Notes: a model not told the origin generated them from the sequence alone. A stretch of DNA of 64,000 nt from Chelonoidis abingdonii (GCF_003597395.2 NC_133773.1:123441625-123505624); one strand, 5' to 3'. Shown: positions 45,728 to 58,388, numbered from the stretch's first letter. Program-made: numbers and translations.

Positions 45728-46135
45728 AATGTAAATTACAATTTACTTCTAAAGTTTTTTAAAAAATTCTAGATATGCACATTTACATAATAGCCTGTAC
45801 CAATTTTGTATTGAATTGTAAATGTAACCCTTCTATCTGCAGTTTCAAGCAATAATGACCAGGTTCAGGTGAAAATTGTCATACTTGTGATACTTTAACT
45901 CATGATACCATGAGGGGGAAAGTGTGAAAATTGCCTAATATGACTTAATAAATTAGTTTAATCTGAGACTACAGACACTAATATGCATTAATTATAATTG
46001 TAGTTATGTGATATCACTATAGGACAGTGTGGGTACCTTAATGTGTTTAATGTCTTCTGTGTTTAATGTTAATGGTTTATAAGTACCTTCCTGGGGTGAA
46101 AATACCAGGTACTAAAAACTTTTAGTCTAGTGGAG
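45728..46135. other. no gene seen
   Basis: Unassigned AT-rich DNA. Confidence 0.4.
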
Positions 46136-46139
46136 AAAG

Positions 46140-46434
46140 GCATAACAAGTTAAAGCCAGATGAATTCAAATTAGAAATAAAAGTAAATGTTTTAACAGTG
46201 AGGGTGATTAACCAGTGGCGCAGACTATCAAGCGTGATGGTCTTCATTTCTTGCTGTCTTCAGTTCAAGACTGGATGCCTTTCTGGAAGATATGCATTAG
46301 GTAAACAAGTTATTGGCCTCAATATAAGGGCAACTGGATGAAATGCTCCGGCCTTTGTTATGCAGAAGGTCAGACTAGATGATCTGATAGTCCTGTTTGG
46401 CTTTAAATATGTTTGAAACCTTCCACACTGAATT
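46140..46434 (+). repeat. CR1 LINE, 3' end
   Basis: 'agttcaagactggatgcctt', 'tctggaagatatgcattagg' and the tail 'agaaggtcagactagatgat' match a CR1 subfamily different from that at 972-1442. The octamer tail is missing. Confidence 0.85.
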
Positions 46435-46714
46435 TCTTGAGTTTATAATGCTTGTTTTGGTGATAATTACATAATTCCTGTAATGTTTTTTCCTCTTGAA
46501 TCAGTGATAAGCACTCTCAACCGTAACTCCATTTACATTGGTTTATTTTGTCTAGGAATATATCTGGGTCCCTGTAGTCCTGATCCAGTTAGATGTTAGG
46601 AGGTGTTTGAATCAGGAACAAACAGCAAATTCATTCACAAACAGCACATCATCTAAAAAACAGGAGTATAGAGCGTGGCAAGAGTAGAGTCCCTCCAGTG
46701 AATTATTCTGGTGG
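46435..46714. other. no gene seen
   Basis: Unassigned DNA between the CR1 3' end and the next repeat fragment. Confidence 0.35.
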
Positions 46715-46820
46715 GGCAGATGCTTTGAGCCGTGCACAGATGCAAAATTTGTATCCACATCCAATCCGCAATCTACAAAAATGGTCTGTGGATATCTGCA
46801 GATTTGCAGGGCTCTACAGA
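46715..46820. repeat. interspersed repeat fragment, class unknown
   Basis: 'atgctttgagccgtgcacag' and 'gtggatatctgcagatttgc' followed by 'agggctcta' recall a turtle repeat built of 'gcggatac'-like units. A small piece with 'gatgctttgagccctgcacg' recurs at 48968-48987. Confidence 0.4.
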
Positions 46821-49800
46821 TGCTGGCCTTTCTCTGCTTGCATTTTCCCTTTCCTTCTGGAGAGAGAGAGCCAGGACAGTCTTCCTGCTGAGAGGCAGAT
46901 ATGTCCCTTATGTGACTGCAAATAGAAAGCATGGGTAGGCTCACTCTCCTGATCACACTAGGCCAGAAATGAGGGGTTGGTTCTTTCCACTGCAGTAGTT
47001 GCTGGAGCAGTTGTGGGACAAAGGGTAAGGGTGAACTGGGTCAGCACATTCTCCCCCCTTTATCTCCTTTGACGCCATGTGATCCATGTAAATGAAGCTT
47101 CCTAAAGCAGTGCATCAACAGACATAGTCTCTGAAACCCCTACTCTGACTATCTTGGGCTGAGTGATTATGGTTCTAGTATTTGGAACTGCTGTTTATGA
47201 GGCATGACTCTTTTAAGAATCCAGGAAGTGGAGCCTGGAAGAGGAAGAACCGTGGGGGTCAGAGAGCAAAACCTAGAGAGACTGTCAGACCCTTGGAATA
47301 AAAGTTTATTCTTGTTTGCATGTAAACTTGAGCAGAGTTCAAATTAATGGAATATCAAAGTGAGATTTGTTCCCTAACTCTATATTGGAACAATACAGAG
47401 AAATGTCTATGTAACGTGGAGGATGTTCTTTCTGATGGTTTTTGAAAGGTCAAAACAAACAAAAAATTGAGTTCTCCCCCTTTGTGGGTCAAAAAGAAGT
47501 TTGCAAGTGGGAATATTCTCCAGCACATGGATATGTTTTTCCTGGCTGCTGCCTTGGAGTCACACTAGTGAAATTCAGCCAATGCTTGTTCTTAAGTTCT
47601 AAATGTTTGAACATTTACAGTTGATAAAAGACAGTGAAAAAGCCAAGTGTTTGTGTGGGCTTTTTTTTTAAACTTCATCTGATTAAAAATACTCAGTGAA
47701 GTGTATTTCAGGGAGAACAATTTTAAATGGCACCAGCTGTTCTGAAAAGGAGCCTTCAGAAATCTTGAGCCAGGATTGAACAAAACCATAGGTTGTTTTT
47801 TAGTCTTTCCTTTGGGGGAGTCAGAATCACACAGGCATGGCACACACAGCTTCTCAAAGCAAGTCCTTTGCTTAAATTACTCCTATGTGATTGACAACAA
47901 AATGGTTTCGTTTCAACAGACAATTGTCCATTTTTGGAGCAACAGATTAAATAAGAGCTTTTATGTGGGACTCATCCAGGAATGGCTGGAGAACCAATTC
48001 CTCAAAAGAATTGAAGTAGAAAGTCGAAAAATATTTGTGCAGTTAACAGCCTGACATTGTAATTTAATGGTTTGCATTCTGGTGCTACATTGTGAGGACT
48101 CAGTTTTAATTGACATGATGATCTATTGCTGCAACATACCATGCAACAAAATGTTAGGGAATCATATCCCTATTACTGTGTACCTTCAATTGTATGCATT
48201 TTTTTCCTCCCTGCTGTTGAGCGGGGAGTGTGGGCAGAAGCAGGTTTTTCTTTTCTTTGCCTCCTGCCTCCTTATAAGGAGGGGAAATATTCTGGAGACT
48301 TTTGTCCATTTCTTCATCATTAGCAGCAGGCAGCATGGGGAATGCTCTTCTGATTCTGGTTCTCCGCTCATTTATGTTGTATCTGAGACCTGGCAGGGAA
48401 CAAGGTCTGATCAACCCAGAAAACTCCATGGAAGTTATATACAGGGCCCTAAAAAGCTGAATGTGACATTGGTTGGGTAATACTGGTTTATACCTTCATA
48501 ATAGTTACTAAGAAAACTGCCTTTGCTTGAGTGTAGTGTTTTCCTGGGAGAGATAATTCTTGATGCTATTGCAGATTTCTTGAAATATGCGAGACGTTGG
48601 TCATGATTTGTATCTCTGCATAAATTATTTTACCAGAAGTATGTGTCTTAAGGGATCTATCCAGCAGGACTGTTGGTCTCTTCCCTTATTCCACTTGCTC
48701 ATTTTGGGCCATAACTGCTGACAGTTTCCATGTGTTCCAATCCCAATATTTAAATGCTGGAATAGGATTAGAATAGGATTAGAATTATGGGTGAGCTGAT
48801 GGATTTGTTATAGCTAGTGTTTTATTAATACAAATTGATTATACTATTAAGTTAGGGAACACACTAAGATTAAGAGTCAGTGTCTTCTCCAAGCAAAATG
48901 TCATTTTAAAATACCATCAGCATAGTCAGTGCTGTACAAGACCTAAAACAAACCATTCCCTGTACCAAGGCACAGATGCTTTGAGCCCTGCACGGATGCT
49001 AAAAGGTCTACACAGAGAAAAGAAAGGAGTAACTTGGGGATTTGATTGTTAACCATTGACTTGGCAATAATGCAGCAAAAGTGAGGCTTTAGGAGAGATG
49101 TGGAGGAGAGGTTGGGGAAGCAGGATGAGCAGGACTTTCTGTGCATAGGGGAGAGCAAGGAGCAATGCAAGAAGATGAGTGGGTGAAGGAGATGATCCTC
49201 TGTTGCCAGTAAGCACTGTGATTATTTAAGAAATGTAAAGATACAGTAAATAGCAAAGATTCAGATACTTTGGGGTTGACATTTCCTTAGTACTATGAGA
49301 ATTTTTATGGCCATAATTTTTGAAGGAATGTAATAATATGCACCTTCACTGGAAGCTGTTCTAGCCAGACACTGACAAATGCAGCAAATAAAATCCTAAT
49401 GGAAGCACAGTTTGCTTGTGCCATACTTCAGTAGACAGACTCATGCTGTGTGAAGGCTGAAAAAACACAGCCAGGCTGCAAATCTAACAGGAAAAAGTCA
49501 TAGTAGCCAACAGAAATCTTGTTCACAGAGAAAATTTCACCCCTCTTCGTACCATGAAAGGAAAACTCCCTTTATTGCATATTACAAATCTGTGTCTTTA
49601 TAGCTTGAGGAAAAGAGATTCTGTCTGCTTCTTTTCACACTGAACTAGTTCTACGCAGCCTGCTGTGATCACAGCTGACCTCACTCACTTTGTCTGTCTC
49701 AGATTATGCTCAGTCACACACACATCTCATGCTCTGATGCTGAACTCCCTCTTGAGCTCAATATGCTCCTTAAGCCAGTGAACCAATCTCCTACTAATGA

Positions 49801-51037
49801 GATAAGGACAACTGAAACTGCAGTGGAGTCCATGAAGTGACACATGTATGAGGAAAAACAGGCTGCTGGGTTTATATTTTGTTGTATCAAAGAGAAAGAT
49901 GCTCATCTTGATAGATGTACAATAAGTGCTTTAATATTAAATCACCCCCAAGGCCTGAAAGCACCCTGACCCAGATTGCATCCTCCTGCAGAAAACCCCC
50001 TGGCCAAAGAACAGCAAGCTTTGTGAGTGTCATCTGGCAGAATTTATTATGAGCATACCTCAAGAGGGAGGAGCAGAGGTGACATCAGGGGAATCAGTAC
50101 ATCTATTCTTGGGAATGGAACCACCCATAATCCACAGAGATTGTAGCCCATTTTGCAGGGATGGTTGAATTTCCACTGGCTCGCTCATCCTTTCCCCTGG
50201 CAAATGGCAGCACAGCTCTTGTTGCCAAGTTCCCGCTCTCTTGCAGCAAGGCTGTTAACCTGCTTCAAACAACACTAACTCCTGCTAGGAATGTGTTGAA
50301 TGGACGCTAGTGTCTTAGACCCCAGAAAGCTCCCATATTCTCAAACACGAACCCTTCTGTGAGAGGGCATCACTAGAGAAGCCTCTGCATGGAGCAAAGG
50401 TGGGGTAGGGACAGGTATATTTGTGTTCCAGGCAATAGTGTCTCACCCCTCTACTTGGGCAAAGGTATTGTCTGCATAGTAGGTCCCATCAGGCACATTA
50501 GTGAAGGAGATGATCCCGCCCCCTGGGCAAATGGAATTTTTCAGTTCTGGGAAAGGGATATAAAAGGACTTTAATGGATTGTGCAGTCAGACCTGGAGAA
50601 ACAGGTTGTCACAAAGGGAACAGTTTTAAAGTGCATTTGGTATTAGGTAGTTTTACAGACAAACACAGGAACAGGAAAATAGGAAGAGCTTGGAGATGTC
50701 ATAGTTATGGGGTAGGTTGTGCTTTAGACCCCTTTATCCCCTCTTGAGTGAACCTGTCAGTTGACAGCCTTAGCTTCCTCCATCTCTCTCAATGGATGGA
50801 ACCCCTTAGTTCCACCTCTCCAGGAACACTGGGTGGCAGTCCAACTGTTACAATGATAGTGAAACATAACTGGCCCATTTAGTACCTGTAAACTCTTTTT
50901 CCCCAGAGGGTTGTGTTCAGCGGCTAATTAAGTGACTCAAGCAGCTTCTTCAAAACAAATCATGCTTTATTCATCAAAGGTACACAGCAAGCACTAAGAA
51001 AGAATAAGATGAGAAAAGGCCTGGTTCTTATCTACTC
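46821..51037. other. 4.2 kb without recognised gene
   Basis: I see no named repeat of any length apart from a small scrap at 48930-48995. Overlapping frames at 48067-48480 run on both strands and share no motif. This is the longest stretch in the window free of obvious transposons, and could hold old regulatory or intronic sequence that I cannot recognise. Confidence 0.4.
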
Positions 51038-51040
51038 TTA

Positions 51041-51314
51041 GGCTATGTCTATACTGACAATTGAATGACCAAACTTTTGTCTCTCGGAGGTTTTTAAAGA
51101 AAGACAGATGTTTTGCCGCAACAAATGCCAGTGTGAACAGTGTGTTGTTGGCAGGAGCACTCTCCTGCCGACAACGCAAATGCTGCTCGTTGGGGGTGGA
51201 AGTTTTTTGTTGGTAAGAAAGCTGACAAAACACCGGCTACACTGCACAACTTTTAGTGGCACAGCTGAAGCGACACAGCCATGTTGCTAAAAGCTGTGTA
51301 GTGTAGACATAGCC
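51041..51314. mobile_element. 274-bp MITE with TTA TSD
   Basis: The left end GGCTATGTCTATACTGACA and the right end reversed GGCTATGTCTACACTACAC are inverted repeats. TTA flanks both sides (51038-51040 and 51315-51317), the classic PIF/Harbinger target. The interior has further inverted pieces ('ggcaggagcactctcctgcc'). Confidence 0.88.
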
Positions 51315-51391
51315 TTACTGACACTTTATTCTTTCCTTCCTAGTGTTGGATAAGTTCCACTAAGCAGGGCCTGCCTTCCAGCCCCGCCATA

Positions 51392-51799
51392 CTGCTGGTT
51401 CTCAGCCAGCGGAATGCAGACCGCGGAGGGTACACAGTGGTCTTTCAGGGGATACCTCAACTCATGTAGATTTTTGCCTAGTTTTACAACAGGCTACATT
51501 AAAAAGCACTAGCAAAGTCAGTACAAACTAAAATTTCATAGACAGTGACTTGATTATACAGCTGTATATACTGTACACTGAAATGTAAGGACAATATTTA
51601 TATTCCAATTGATTTATAATTATATGGTAAAATGAGAAAGGAAGCAATGCTTCAGTAAGAGGGTGCTGTGACACTTTTTTGTATTTTTATGTCTGATTTT
51701 GTAAACAAGTAGTTTTTAAGTGAGGTGAAACTTGGGGTATGCAAGACGCATCAGACTCCTGAAAGGGGCACAGTAGTCTGGAAAGGTTGAAAGCCACTG
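51392..51799 (+). mobile_element. hAT MITE, related to the copy at 24547
   Basis: The body matches 24547-24937 closely ('aggctacattaaaaagcact', 'tgatttataattatatggta', 'aagtgaggtgaaacttgggg'). The left end is altered ('ctgctggttctcagccagcg'), the right end 'ggttgaaagccactg' is normal. No matching octamer pair is visible at the flanks. Confidence 0.82.
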
Positions 51800-52028
51800 C
51801 TCTGCAGCATCCTCTGTGCCAGGCTCTGTCAGATTTCCCTCCAGCTGCTGCTGCCCACTTTGCACCCTCCCCCCTAGGCAGGGATCTTTAAGGTTTTAAT
51901 ATCACTTTTGATCCTAAGTTCAAGCTTGGGAAGACTAAATCTTGCTAGCTTAGCTGGAGCCAGGCAGGTGCGTAGTCTCTCAGTTAATAGCTTCCCAACT
52001 GTTTTCTCAAAGACCATTAGTATCAGGG

Positions 52029-52118
52029 GTACCGGAACAGGGGGTGTCCATAGTCCCTCCATGGCTGCATGAAGGGGTGGCACAGGGCCACAGTGGGTGC
52101 CACTGCCCCCCCCCCCCC
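52029..52118. repeat. repeat fragment with C13 run
   Basis: 'taccggaacagggggtgtcc' followed by 'cctccatggctgcatg' recalls a turtle interspersed repeat. It ends in 13 C (52106-52118). Confidence 0.4.
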
Positions 52119-52263
52119 TTGAGGGAGTGTCTGCCATTCCTGCTTTGTAGTCTCTGTGATATTCTTATCTTTGCCATTGTTCCATTTCCTTTTGGCTTCC
52201 GTCTGCCAACAGCCTCCTTTGATTTAATGCTATGCACTCAGGCAGAATAATATAAGTGCTGCA

Positions 52264-52515
52264 GGGCTTGTCTACACTGGCACTTTACAGCGCTGCAACT
52301 TTCTCGCTCAGGGGTGTGAAAAAGCACCTTCCTGAGTGCAGCAAGTTTCAGCGCTGTAATGCGCCAGTGTCGACAATACACCAGCGCTGGGAGCTGCACC
52401 TCTCATGAAGGTGGGTTTTTTTTAGAGCACTGGGAGAGCGCTCTGTGGTGACTACACAAGCCATGTCAAAGCGCTGCCGTGGCAGTGCTTTAAAGTTGCC
52501 AGTGTAGACTAACCC
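52264..52515. mobile_element. 252-bp MITE, same family as the one at 12896
   Basis: The left end GGGCTTGTCTACACTGGCAC and the right end reversed GGGTTAGTCTACACTGGCAA are inverted repeats. The next bases, 'tttacagcgctgcaact', are the same as in the element at 12896-13192. The flanking triplets GCA and TCA differ at one position. Confidence 0.85.
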
Positions 52516-52518
52516 TCA

Positions 52519-53120
52519 GTTAACTTGGCTGATATTTATAAAAAATACTAGAGAGATTTTCCTTGTTCTCCATTCAAACATTGCTTTGTTAGATATGTTC
52601 AGAGTGAAAGTGGATAGATAGACTCCATTTCTACTGAGACTTGGGGGTGGACTTTATTTTCAGAAAATAAAACATGAAGACAAAGACAGCCTTACAATGA
52701 GACATGTAGCCTGAGAACATAACAGATACAGTAGATTTTTGCAGACTTATCCACAGGTACCAAACCAAGGCAAACATGTACTATTTAATATCTTGTAAAA
52801 GAAGCAGAATGCTTTTAGCAACATTAAATGCTGCAGTAGTAATTGAGTCTCTGCCATGTGATTTAGTACAGCATACCAAATTTCATTACATCTCTCCATG
52901 CTGCCTTTAACCTCTGTAAATTAATCTCTCACTTGACAGTTAGTTCCAGCTACTCCCAAATGCTCCCTCTAAAAGATCTCCAGAACCATTGAATAATTTT
53001 TGAATCTATAAGAAAAGGACATTCCATTAATATGAAAATACAGCAACATTAAATCTAAAGAGATATCAGTCATTGCTCCATGTATTCCTGCGTTAATAGT
53101 TATTAAAACACCTGCACAGA
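52519..53120. other. no gene seen
   Basis: Unassigned AT-rich DNA. Confidence 0.35.
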
Positions 53121-53121
53121 A

Positions 53122-54160
53122 ACACTATGACCCAGATCCACAAAGGGACTTAGGCACCTGGACAATCACTGGAATCTTTAACCTTGGGTAAAGCACCTAG
53201 ACTATAGGGATACAGTGCATGACGAGAGAGTGATGGAGAGTAGGATTCACAAAGGCTTATGGGACATGCTGATGAAATGAGTGTTGCCTAAGTTTTGTCC
53301 CTCTTACAGAGTTGGGTCTCTATCTATGCTTGAAATCCACAACCAGAAACCCTGCATTAGAGTCAGGGGCCTAAGCCAGTCTTGTGTGCCAAAAAGCAGC
53401 TTGAGGGGGAGAAGAGGATGAGGAGGAACCAGCTTCCCTTATAACCTCTGGCCTAGTAGTAGGGAACTCCCACGAGATATGGCAGACCCAGTTCAACCCT
53501 CCCATCTGCCTGATGAGGAGCAGGGATTTGAAAAGAGGTCTCCTGCCTCTCAAGGGAGAGCCCTAACTACGGGGCTAAAGAGTATAAGGGAACTTTTGCT
53601 GTCATTCTTGCTCCTGCTGTTGTGTGTGACATTAGGTAAGTTCTGAGCATGCCTGCTGGATTGGGCCCAGAGGTGAGATATGCAGGATCATGCTGGGGCA
53701 CAGGTATGAGCTAGGCATCCAGGTGCCTGTGCAAGGCAGCAGTATGCGTACCCAGCAAATAAGGCACCTAGGGGATTTGCACAGCAAAAATATAGCTGCC
53801 AAGTAAGTTTAGGTGCCTATAAGCAGAGGCTCCAGAGACAGGAGAAGGGTCATTGCCACTTCCTGCTTTAGAGAATCTGACTTGGCAGGGGCGTAAAATG
53901 CGGGAGAGGCAAGGAGCCCCTGACCAGAGTGAGGTGGTGTAAGGAACCTCTTCCCTGCTGGCATGACGGAGGGATGATGGGGCAAAATTTGAGTGAGTGG
54001 CGTTGCAACTTGGTGCTGACCTTCCTCCCCTTTGGAGTCCTTCCGTTGCCGCTGCCTGCAGGGTTAGGCAGCAGCTGAGTGGGAGTTTGTGGATTGCAGT
54101 AGCACCTAAATCTGGGGTTTAGGCACCATAGTATCTCTTGTGGATCTAGGCCTAGGTGCC
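53122..54160. repeat. large degenerate inverted repeat with SINE remnant
   Basis: The left end 'cagatccacaaagggactta' with 'ggcacctg' and the right end 'aggcaccatagtatctcttg' with 'tggatctaggcct' are inverted relatives of a hairpin repeat common in turtles. Within it, about 53500-53580 is an inverted tRNA-like SINE arm ('gatttgaaaagaggtctcct', 'agccctaactacggggcta'). The middle is unassigned. Confidence 0.45.
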
Positions 54161-54170
54161 CTGATAATTA

Positions 54171-54463
54171 GGGCTTATCGTCATTATGGGGAAGATCGAC
54201 GCTGCTGCAATCGAGGCAGTGGGTGCTGATTTAGCAGGTCTAGTGAAGACTGGCTAAATGGATAGCAGAGCGTGCTCCGGTCGACCCCAGTACTCCACCT
54301 CTCCAAGAAGAGTAAGGGAAGTCGACCGGAGAGCATCTCCTGATACAGCGCAGTGAAGACACTGGGTTAAGTAGACCTAAACTATGTTGACTCCAGCTAC
54401 GATATTCACATAGCTGGAGTAGTGTAACTTAGGTCGACTTAACCCAGTAGTGAAGACACGCCC
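54171..54463. mobile_element. 293-bp MITE, 3-bp TSD
   Basis: The left end GGGCTTATCGTCATTATGGG and the right end reversed GGGCGTGTCTTCACTACTGG are inverted repeats. The flanking triplets TTA (54168-54170) and TCA (54464-54466) differ at one position. Internal arms around 'tccagctacgatattcacat' fold back as well. Confidence 0.75.
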
Positions 54464-54466
54464 TCA

Positions 54467-55734
54467 CTTATGCCCAGGTCCTTAAAGGTATTTAAGACCT
54501 AACTTGCACTGAAATTAATGGGACTTAGGTTCCATTGAGGATCTGGGTCTAAGCACCCACAAGCCTTTTTAACAAAATCTTATCTGTATAACACTCAGTA
54601 CACCAACGTGAGAAAACTGATCCTTTCCATCCTTTACTGTATTCAGGAACTTACTTTCAACCATCTCCAAAAATCCCTATCAAATGAATGGCTTTTGCAA
54701 CATGCTGAAAGTCATCAAACCTGGGTTATTTCAGTGCATGTTCCATAATCCCAGTGCCCTTACAAAGAGCCTCCTCTTAAGGAGGGTTCAGCTCAAATGC
54801 TTCTAATTACCCCCGCTGTGGCAGTATGTCATGGGAGGAGGGGGGAGGAGGAAGAGGTGATCACTCAAATAGGTAGATTCCACACTTCATTGGTCACATG
54901 CCCTCATGAAGGTGTTGGTTATTCCCACAGCATATGCATATATACCTCTCGGCTCACCTATCCCCAAGCACCTTTCATCTAAACCTACTCTGCATGAATA
55001 TGTAAACAAACCAAGGTTCCAGTAGATGCCGTATATACTCCAAACAGTGATTAGATGGGCTCTTTAAAAGCTTTTTTACCTATTCCTATCCCCCTTTTAT
55101 GAAATCTCCAAATGAGAGTCATTTCTCAAGCTCTTTTTGTGCTATACCTTTTTCTTCCCATGCACATCAGTCTTTCAGTTTGCACACAGCCCTTCCACCC
55201 AGGTTTGAAATTTATTATTATTTTTGTCTTACCAACATAGGTCTGGGAAGAGGGTTTGCTAGTTGACCGTGGCACCAGAGCTAGGTGGTAGAGGCCAGAA
55301 TTACTGTCTGTCTTTTGCTCTTACAAAGACAGAACTATTATTTAATTCATCTTTTTTAATTTTTTTGGCCAGAGTGGTGAATTTTAAAATAATAACTGTA
55401 ATATGGCTAATGAAAATTTTCCCTAAGTCATATATGCACTGATGTGATATAGGAAATACTAGTTCCATGTATAAGTGTGTAAGTGTTTACAGGGTATACA
55501 TCAGTGGTGCACATCTTTAGTGGTTTTTTCTTTAAAGTATTTAATGTTAAGAAGTCTGAATTTCAGTATATTTCGCTTGGGGCGAGCTGATATTTAAAAG
55601 AAAAATCAAATCTCTCAGATGACCCACAGCCATCAAGTTATGCGTACACCGTAGTTAGTTTCTGTAGTTACATATATGAGTTACCCTATTTTTCCCCACT
55701 TCTTCCCCTCTTGTTAGTTGTGGTTTCACATTTA
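54467..55734. other. no gene seen
   Basis: 54470-54560 is a hairpin-type fragment ('gacttaggttccattgagga'). The rest is unassigned AT-rich DNA. Confidence 0.4.
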
Positions 55735-55852
55735 ATTGTAACCTCTTCAGAGCAAGGACTGTGTCTTCCTGTGAGTTTGTCCAGAACTTAGCATGATGGG
55801 GTCTCAGTTCTGATTGGGGTGCTACCACAATCCTAATAATAAATATATTAAT
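55735..55852 (+). repeat. L2/MIR-type 3' end
   Basis: 'tcagagcaaggactgtgtct', 'tccagaacttagcatgatgg' and 'tctgattggggtgctaccac' match the family seen at 27635-27745. Confidence 0.7.
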
Positions 55853-56106
55853 AGGACCATGCGTTGGGGTATTTGCACTGTGTGCTAACTGGCCGTACCT
55901 TTGATATGCCATTGTCTCCTCTTCTCCTGTGGAGACCAATCACACAAGTCACACTGATGGAGAGAACTGGTATGTACAGTTCCCTTGGTGGTCACTCAGA
56001 TATTTGCTCATCAATGTAGCAGGAACACACAGCATTAATGTAGGCTTTTGATATGAATAATGACTGGGCCTCTTCTGTATATTTAAAGTTAATGTAACAT
56101 TTATAC

Positions 56107-56375
56107 CAGGGGTCCCCAACGTGGTGCCTGTGGGTGCCATGGCTCCCATGGGGGCATCTAAATGCACCCATGTCCTGGCTGACGGTCGAGCATCCGCCAA
56201 AATGCTGCCGAATTTCTGCGGTGACGCCTCTTGATGACGCCGCTTGCCAAGCGGCGTCATCGAGAGGCGTCGCCGCCGAAATGCCGCAGAAATTCAGTGG
56301 TATTTCCGTGGATGCTCAACTGCCGCCACGGTCCTTCTTCCGGTGCCCGCCAGATGAAAAGGTTGGGGACCACTG
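56107..56375. mobile_element. 269-bp hAT foldback MITE with perfect TSD
   Basis: The ends CAGGGGTCCCCAACGTGGTG and (reversed right) CAGTGGTCCCCAACCTTTTC are inverted repeats. Both flanks read ATTTATAC (56099-56106 and 56376-56383), a perfect 8-bp duplication. The centre (about 56223-56269) is an almost exact palindrome around AAGCGGCG. Outside it, 'gaatttctgcgg' and 'ccgcagaaattc' continue the hairpin. Non-coding. Confidence 0.94.
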
Positions 56376-56383
56376 ATTTATAC

Positions 56384-57235
56384 AAACAAAAATAGTACAA
56401 TTGCAAGAGTCCCTGCCTTCTGTGTGTATGGATTGAAGCACAGTACTGCTGCTTCTGCTTCTGTGGAACAGTGTTAAAATTTTGTCTATGGGATGATGCC
56501 ACCTATTGGATAGTCTGAATTAAGAAGATGAAGCAGTTCAAAGAAAAACAATTCTGATATGCATGAGGAGTTTTAATAAATCTGGCCATGTTTACATCTA
56601 TTTTATATAAACCAGTTGCTAGAAGAAAGTTTCTGTTGGGCCATTCTGAATTTCGGTGTGAAAGGGTGTTGCTAGAAAAAGCAGTTGGGAAAAGAGAGCT
56701 TAGATCCTCTGCCACACAACAGGAAAGAGAAAATGAACAGAAAAAAAGAAAAGAAAATGAGAACTCCAGGCAGGGCTTAAAATAAGAAGTTTTCACTTTG
56801 AGGGAATTTAAACTAATCTCTTGAATTGCCCTTAGCAACCTAAACTGAAACTTTAAAAGGTTTCTGCTTTGGAAAATGTACCTTGAGATTCTCTGAGAGC
56901 ACACTGTTAAAAACGAAATGCCCTTTCAATGGCTTTTCCAGCAGTGAAACACCTCCTACATTCGATCTGATTTTTGGTGAAACTTTAGAAGGAGCAATAT
57001 AATTACTTGATCATATGGCAAAACCTGAAAATACCACTTTATTTTTTACTTTGATTAAATGTATTCTAGTAATATTTGAACACAAAAAAACAGCACAATA
57101 ACAGTTATTTAATATTTGAGTCATAACACTATAAAGACTTACAAATGTTGGAATTCTGACATTGAAACACTTCATCAGAATCATAAGTGTAGAGCTGGAA
57201 CAGAATGGTGACAATTAAAAAAAAAAATCCACTAA
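56384..57235. other. no gene seen
   Basis: Unassigned AT-rich DNA. A 133-codon minus-strand frame (56503-56904) is rich in serine, phenylalanine and leucine and has no motif; I read it as chance. Confidence 0.4.
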
Positions 57236-57239
57236 GGGC

Positions 57240-57315
57240 CAGAGGTTTGATTCTGCTCCCATTGAGAGTCAATTACAAAACTCTCATTGACTTTAACGGC
57301 ACAGGATTAAGCCTT
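57240..57315. repeat. short palindromic repeat
   Basis: 'gattctgctcccattgagag' and 'actctcattgactttaacgg' are inverted halves of the family seen at 29112 and 63455. Confidence 0.65.
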
Positions 57316-58380
57316 GAATCCTAGACACTTTCCTAGACACCTTCCTAACAAACAGTCCCCAAGCCTGAATAGAACAGCTCATGTGAGTACGATGGGCAGG
57401 ATTTGGTCCTAGATCAGTTCAGAGTAACAGGGATATTATACAGTATAGAAAATCTTTCCAGATTTTATTTTAAAAATATAAAATATTCAGTACTTCAAAA
57501 ACTTACTAGTGTCTCTTCATTTGCAAAGGAAACTACTCATTACTTGGGGAATATTTACTAAACATATAAACAAAGGTTCTCCTTCAGCTGCAGTAATTAT
57601 CATTCTACTTTCTTGTCCTTGACTAAATGTCTACAACATCTGGCAATAGAAATCATTTTGTTTATTTTTAACAACCCACTTCCAGATTACTGGACTAAAT
57701 TTAGACCTGAAGGAAGCAGGTGCAGCGCCAACATGTGTTGACTTGCACCAATTGGTCTGTTGAGCTTAAACGCTAACACTATAGAAGGGGGAAAAAAATA
57801 AAACAGTCTAACTACTAGTGAAGTTATACAATCATTTTACATTTGCGTTACCATAAATTAACATAACAATGACAAGTGAATGAGAAACTTTGAATTAGTT
57901 ATATCTACAGTGATACAAAACTTGAGGATTAATCAAAACCTCAAACTGGAAGTCAACTTATCACATCTCTTGCACTGAAAGAACAATCAACTATTTTAAA
58001 CGTTGTGGAACAGATAGTGTAAAGCACAGCAGCTTCATGGACTTCAAAGAAACTCACTTACTCAATTCCAGTGATGCTATCTTAGGTTATGCCCACTGAA
58101 AATCCTGCCATGTTCTAAATACCCCTTTGCTTTGCTAACACTCTCCCAGAAACTTGAAAAAGTAAAACTGTTCTGTCTGTTCACAGTTCAAGGTAGACTT
58201 TTTTGCATGTTTAACGTCTGTAGCATGCCAGCAATTACAAGACTTTTAGACCCTATTTGCTGTCAGGACACTGATGAAAGTAATATTTAGTTTTATATGT
58301 ACTGAAGCTGTGAAAAGCAATTAACTTTAATGAGACTTTTTTTCTTTTAATCGATGACTGATTAACATTAGCATGATTAT
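57316..58380. other. no gene seen
   Basis: AT-rich DNA without recognisable repeats. Confidence 0.4.
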
Positions 58381-58388
58381 TATGAACT

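Noticed and set aside
48067..48480. 137-codon plus-strand frame with opposing 91-codon frame
   Set aside because: Both strands are open and no family resemblance is visible. It starts in AT-rich DNA without promoter features.
56503..56904. 133-codon minus-strand frame
   Set aside because: It is serine, phenylalanine and leucine rich from AT-rich sequence, with no motif, signal peptide design or splice support.
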